Source of the DNA: Boletus sp. NGJ
Taxonomy: Eukaryota; Basidiomycota; Agaricomycetes; Boletales; Boletaceae
Direction of reading: 5' to 3'
Assembly (NCBI GenBank): GCA_019096195.1
Contig: JAGTXK010000036.1
Coordinates: 1 to 64,000, forward strand
DNA: 64,000 nucleotides
Positions 59,854-64,000 of the stretch are shown piece by piece (within the stretch, counting starts at the first letter, position 1; each line of letters begins with the position of its first letter). The notes beneath the pieces were generated by a model. That model was given only the letters and a program-made list of their open reading frames with translations, did not search any database and was not told where the DNA came from. Made by a program: the position numbers and the translations under genes.

Positions 59854-62800
59854 TTTTTTTTTTTGAACAAGTGGTAATATTATATAGCAACTGACTAGTC
59901 GAGCTCTATATAAACACTATAGCAGTAATCCTGGGGGGGAGACTGGTTCAAGGAAAAATGCACTTACACATGCTCTGCAGTCTATAGGGGATGTGAAACT
60001 CTAGATAGCTACTAGGGTGCCTTGTTCAGTCAGAGGGCCGTGGTAGTCTAATACCCACTAAAACCTCATTTGTGGGGTGTGCGTCTTCTGATGGGAGGTT
60101 TTTGATCTTTTTATATATTGGGTGGTGTAGAAGTCAATGAGTATTCTTTGGCTGATTTTGTAAGACCAGCAGGTTTTGATTGTTTGTGGTGATGAGAGTG
60201 TGCCACCGATGGTTCATTCACAGCATAGGGCCCAGATTAGGTGGGGCGGCTTTAAATATTAGAATGCATAAGAGGTGGGAGTTGCTGGTTTGAGTTTGGG
60301 TGGTCGTTCTTGGATCATTAAGAATATGGAGCCACAGCCAAGGATTGTTCCAATTGTTATGTTGGGCCAGAGGATGGTGTTGGTGGGCCAGCATTCAGCT
60401 GCTAGTTTCCAGATGGCTGCATGTTCAGAGCTATTGCATTCTAGAAGGATATGTTCTAGTATTTCTTTGTCATCTCTGCAGGTGGAGTATCGGGTGCAGT
60501 GTTCATAGGTGGAAATGTTACTCCAGAAGTCACCAATTTTGAGCAAGTGGCATAGCACTTGATAGAGGAAGTTCTGTATGGGTTTTCTGATTTCTGCATT
60601 CCAGAGCTTTTTTCAAATCACACCATCAGTTTCTAAGGTTTGGTTAGTGGCATGTATCACATGGCATGTAATGTCAAGGTTCATTAGGGTCCCTCAGATA
60701 TATGGAAGGGGGGTTCATTTGTCTAGTATCACCTGATGTGTAAGGGATTGCATAAGAGTTTCTAGCTTTGTTCCAGAGAGTCAGAAATTCGGGGGTATAT
60801 CTGTATTTATGGTGTTAGATTGGGGTTTATGGGCTCCAAGATGTGCTAAAGCATTGGCTTTTTCATTTCCTAGGGAGTCTGCATATCCTTTTATCCATTT
60901 AAAGGCTATTGGTGCAGAGTGTTTGTGTAGGTGGTAGGCTGTGGCTTAGAACCTATTTTTGTTTGTGGTTGTGATCCATCCTTTGTCTTTCCAGGATTGA
61001 AGGTGTGTGGTAAGGCCATCCATGACATATCTGGAGTTGGTGATGATTATGAGGGGAGTGGCTGGGTCTGTCTTTTGTATAGCAATTAGAATGGCTGCTA
61101 TTTTGCCTGTTTGATTGAATTGTTCTTTGCTGGAGACTCAGATTGAGGTGTTGAGTGGGTGGTTTTCTCTAAAGTATATTCCACTACTGCATTGAGCATT
61201 TTGTTTCCCATTGTTGAGGCAAGAGCTGTCCATGAAGAATATAGTAGGTGGGCATGGTAGATTTCTGTTGAGTGGGGGGATTTTCATTCATAGTGCTGGT
61301 TCTTGGGGGAATACTAGGGGTTCTATGAAGATTTGGAAACATTCTGAGAGTAATATGTGTGCTGTGATGGTGGAGTCAAATAGTAGTTTATCTCCTTTGT
61401 TGATTTTTGCTCTAATGTTCTTTTCTTTGTGGTGTTGTGTGAGAAAGAGGTCATCATTGGAGGATCTTTGGTGGGTGTTGAAGGTTGGCATGAGATTCTC
61501 TAGGATGAGGCAGGCTTTAGTGGCACAGGCATGTGAGTTGTGGCACCCTTTTGATTGGTCTTTTATGCAGTGGCAGCATTCATAGTCCTGTCTGAGGTGA
61601 TGGTCTAGGGAGAGGTCTCAGATTCTTTCAGTGGTGCAGACTAGGTTTTTGACAATCTTGATGTTGTGGATGTTTTTCAGGCAGGCATCTTTGGTGTTGT
61701 AGTTGTTATGAATCCCTTTTGGAAAACAAATCACAAGGCTCGGAACTACTTCGCAGGCTACACAGGTCCTGGCTGAGCGAATCAGGTGGGGAGTCTTAGG
61801 CCTGACTATTCCTAACCCTACGACAACTGATGGCCAAAGCTAATAGGTTATTGGAGGAAGAGACAAATGGATTAGACTGGGAATTCCAGTCGTCAAAGTA
61901 CTACCTTATATACATGAGGAAAGTGTGCACGGACCAAGCAGTGCGTGTGATAAATTACTAAATATGGTAAGATGGAGATTAATAGGGCTGTGTGAGAAGA
62001 GCGGAAATTAAAGAGGCATAGATCACATGAGGTGTGACGTCATATGATGTCATAGGTTCTAGACCTATCATGTGATGTGTTCCCATGGTCACGTGCACAG
62101 TCATGTGACTTATGAAGAAAGGAGTTGAAGAAAATGAAAAGTAAGTAAGCGTTTGAAAAGTTTGAAAATTTCCTATATTATTACAGTAGTAGGCTTTCGG
62201 TGGTGCCCCTACATGTAGCCATGTGGGCATTTGGTGTTTGAGATGTTTTGAGAGTTTGAGGGGGGCAAAGGTGACATTGTGGCTTTGTGCTGATTTCAGA
62301 AGTGAGAGGACAGGGGTTTGGAGGTGGCATGCATGTTTTCCTTGTGTGGGAGGGGATCAGGAGGCTAGAAAAGTGTTGAGATCTGGTGTTGACTTTATCT
62401 CTTCAGAGCGAAGGTGGTTGATTATCATGTCCATTTGGAAGGCCCATCTAGAGCAGGAGGATGAGAGGTCAAGGTAGGTAGAGAGCCAGGTGGCATTAAT
62501 GGCTGTGTTGCAGGCATGCATGTCAAGGAGGTTAATGCTGCCTTGGGCATGGGGTAGTTGAAGTCTGTCAAGTCTAATTGGGGGGTGTTTGTCATCCCAG
62601 ATGAAGTTCCTGGTCATTTTGGTGAGCATGGTGGTGATGGGTTTTGGCATGCCTTGTGCTTTGGTGAGGAATTGGGTCATGCTGCTGACCGTCATTTGGG
62701 TAATCAGGGATTTTTCCATCTAGGGTAGAGTGCATAGTGGACCAGAGGGATAGGTGTTGTTTTATTTTGTCAAGGACTGTTTCCTAGAAGCTGGCATCAT

Positions 62801-63262
62801 TGATGTCATTTCCAATTCAGGTGTCTAGGCAGTGGACTGCTTGGCCATCAGGTGCAATGCAGATGCCTTCATGTAAGGGGGTGTCATCAGGGTGGATTTT
62901 TCTTGATGTGACAATGCAGTCTCGATGGGATTTGGTGCCTATGGGGATGACCTCTGTCTTTTCTAGATTGAATTTGGCACCTGAGGTGAGGCACCATTTG
63001 ACGAGAATGATTTCTAGATCTGAGTAGCAGTCGTTAGCAGAGAGGTAAATGGTGGTATTGTCTGCATACATGTTAACTAGTGCCTTTTGAGAGACATTGG
63101 GGGTTGTGATACCTTGTAGGGCTTGGGAGTTTTGTAGAAGGCAGGCTAGGAGTTCAATTTCCAGGTCAAAGAGGAGACAGAAGAGGGGATCTCCTTGATG
63201 TACACCTCTCATTACATGGAAGGTGTCACTTAATACTCCATTGATTGCTATTGTCGTGCATT
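59854..63262 (-). mobile_element. LINE (non-LTR retrotransposon), 3' part with reverse transcriptase and RNase H
   Basis: Minus strand. Reverse transcriptase: INGVLSDTFHVMRGVHQGDP (about 63170-63235), then MYADNTTIYLS (about 63045-63080; the usual FADD/YADD reads YADN), GAKFNLEKTEVIPIGT (about 62935-62980). A connecting region KMTRNFIWDDKHPPIRLDRL (about 62565-62625). RNase H-like FMDSSCLNNGKQNAQCGSGI (about 61170-61230) and FKWIKGYADSLGNEKANALA (about 60850-60910). A Cys/His knuckle CTRYSTCRDDKEILEHILLE (about 60435-60500). The 3' end has a poly(A) run (11 T on the plus strand, 59854-59864). The endonuclease part is not in the window: the element is cut at 63262/63263 by the 711-bp family segment. 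Several stops and shifts; a solo LTR sits inside. Confidence 0.85.
61704..62185 (-). mobile_element. Solo LTR of the Ty3/Gypsy family inside the LINE
   Basis: 482 bp, TGTTATGAATCCC...TATTATTACA, same orientation as copy B, flanked by a perfect 5-bp duplication GTAGT (61699-61703 and 62186-62190). No internal retrotransposon sequence beside it, so it is what is left after recombination between two LTRs. Confidence 0.95.
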
Positions 63263-64000
63263 TCCTGGACCCGGAGGGGACAGGTTTGCGATCCAAGAAT
63301 GCGTGGGAAGTGCCAAAAGTCGACGCCTGTGGGAAGTCTTGGCTTGACTTAACGGGAACCTAACCTTAACCTCAGTGTTGGGGCTCGCGTCGCCCAGGGC
63401 AGAGGGCTGGCGGTCATCACAATACTCCATCATCTGAACACTCCATTATCTACAACAACAGTACTACGATTTTATCATGTCGAGCTTGGTCGTAAACGAA
63501 TCGGACGTGCAAGTCGTTTTGGCCGTTTCAGAGGACGTTGAGTGTGATGTGGACGTAGCGAACGGCGTTGTCAGTTCGCGCAGACTTGGCGATGCGTTCG
63601 ACTTTGTCGGTGTTCGTCACATGCCGCTCCCGACAGTGCGTTTGTGGCCAGCGGGCCCTTGTGTACTCGTTCAGTTTCAGTCGCTGACGCAACTGGTTCA
63701 TTCCTTTCCGTACCTCACTGTCGCTGCATTGGAGAGTGTCGCTTCGATTCATCATGTTCCTTTTAGTCGACGCTGGCCTAAGAATCGGCTCGTGGAAGAA
63801 CTGCGCCGTCATGAATGTAGTGCACCTTGCGAGTCTGATCTCGTGTTCGTCTTCGAGCAACGTCGCAAAAGTAGAAGGGTCAGTCGACGCAGGCACGCGA
63901 ACGAGAATGATGCACGCATTGTGCATGAATTTGTGCAGTCCCAAGAATGCACGATGTGGTCGCGCGATGGGATTCATTATGTCTCGTCACATCTTCTTAA
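63263..64000 (+). mobile_element. 711-bp family segment, copy 2, continuing beyond the window
   Basis: 63263-63974 repeats 22916-23626 with one extra base near the start; after 63974 it goes on as open coding sequence where copy 1 has stopped. It is inserted into the LINE (left edge) and CG-rich, unlike the surrounding DNA. This copy is the longer one, so copy 1 is probably derived by truncation. Confidence 0.85.
63477..64000 (+). CDS. Start of an unrecognised protein (possible Helitron leader), cut by the window end
   Basis: ATG at 63477; at least 174 codons open to the last base. Identical to 23129-23626 for 166 codons, then continues IHYVSSHLL in the same frame. Begins MSSLVVNESDVQVVLAVSED; contains FPYLTVAALESVASIHHVPF and a Cys-containing RRHECSAPCESDLVFVF. 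Basic stretch RRKSRRVSRRRHANEND near residues 130-145. From memory this looks like the leader region of basidiomycete Helitron proteins, but no Rep or helicase motif is reached in the window. The 5' 214 bp upstream is shared with copy 1 and would carry its promoter. Confidence 0.6.
   Translation, partial: MSSLVVNESDVQVVLAVSEDVECDVDVANGVVSSRRLGDAFDFVGVRHMPLPTVRLWPAGPCVLVQFQSLTQLVHSFPYLTVAALESVASIHHVPFSRRWPKNRLVEELRRHECSAPCESDLVFVFEQRRKSRRVSRRRHANENDARIVHEFVQSQECTMWSRDGIHYVSSHLL

Larger units (their letters stand above)
37800..63262. other. CG-depleted, AT-rich transposon compartment
   Basis: CG dinucleotides are rare throughout. I count two in 50041-51000, against seven in the single 60-base line 35041-35100 of the kinase gene. 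TG and CA are abundant, the pattern left by deamination of methylated cytosine at CG sites. All genes recognised here are relics or transposons. The limits are abrupt on the right (63262/63263, insertion edge) and within about 100 bp on the left. Confidence 0.85.

Overview
The window looks like nuclear DNA of a basidiomycete fungus of the mushroom-forming class (Agaricomycetes). The evidence is short introns (about 47-75 bp) in almost every host gene, protein families I know from that group (WW-domain membrane proteins, BTB proteins, WD40 proteins with a C-terminal tail, C2-like/GTPase proteins, a TKL kinase with an MLKL-like helical bundle), and a typical mix of transposons (Ty3/Gypsy chromoviruses, pogo, Tc1, Plavaka, a LINE). 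I cannot name a species. No tRNA, rRNA or CRISPR was recognised.

Layout. 1-15.6 kb is a stack of nested transposons. Two pogo-type DNA transposons lie 67 bp apart, and each was hit by a copy of the same Ty3/Gypsy family: copy A covers the window start to 5317, and copy B covers 6964-13350 with matching 5-bp target duplications. 15.7-37.5 kb is the gene-bearing part: a two-exon BTB gene (+), a tandem pair of WW-domain membrane-protein genes (-), a WD40 gene (-) divergent from a GTPase gene with two C2-like repeats (+), and a 14-exon, 1,819-residue kinase gene (+) that I could read through with every splice phase agreeing. A relic of a histidine phosphatase gene closes this part.

From about 37.8 kb to 63.26 kb the character changes: AT-rich, almost no CG dinucleotides, and no intact host gene. 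It holds a Plavaka transposon with an inverted middle segment, relics of a DUF6698-like gene, a BTB gene and an integrase-core gene, a foldback-like low-complexity palindrome, one Tc1 element inserted in another, and a LINE carrying a solo LTR. At 63.26 kb the CG-rich sequence returns abruptly as a second copy of a 711-bp segment also present at 22.9 kb. The two copies look identical but for one base, so this segment moved recently.

How the genes may work together: the kinase, the C2-GTPase, the WD40 and the WW-membrane proteins belong to expanded, fast-changing fungal families rather than one pathway. The kinase with its MLKL-like bundle and the GTPase are plausible parts of signalling or self/non-self responses, but that is inference. 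CpG loss in the old transposons fits methylation-linked decay of silenced DNA next to an active gene block.
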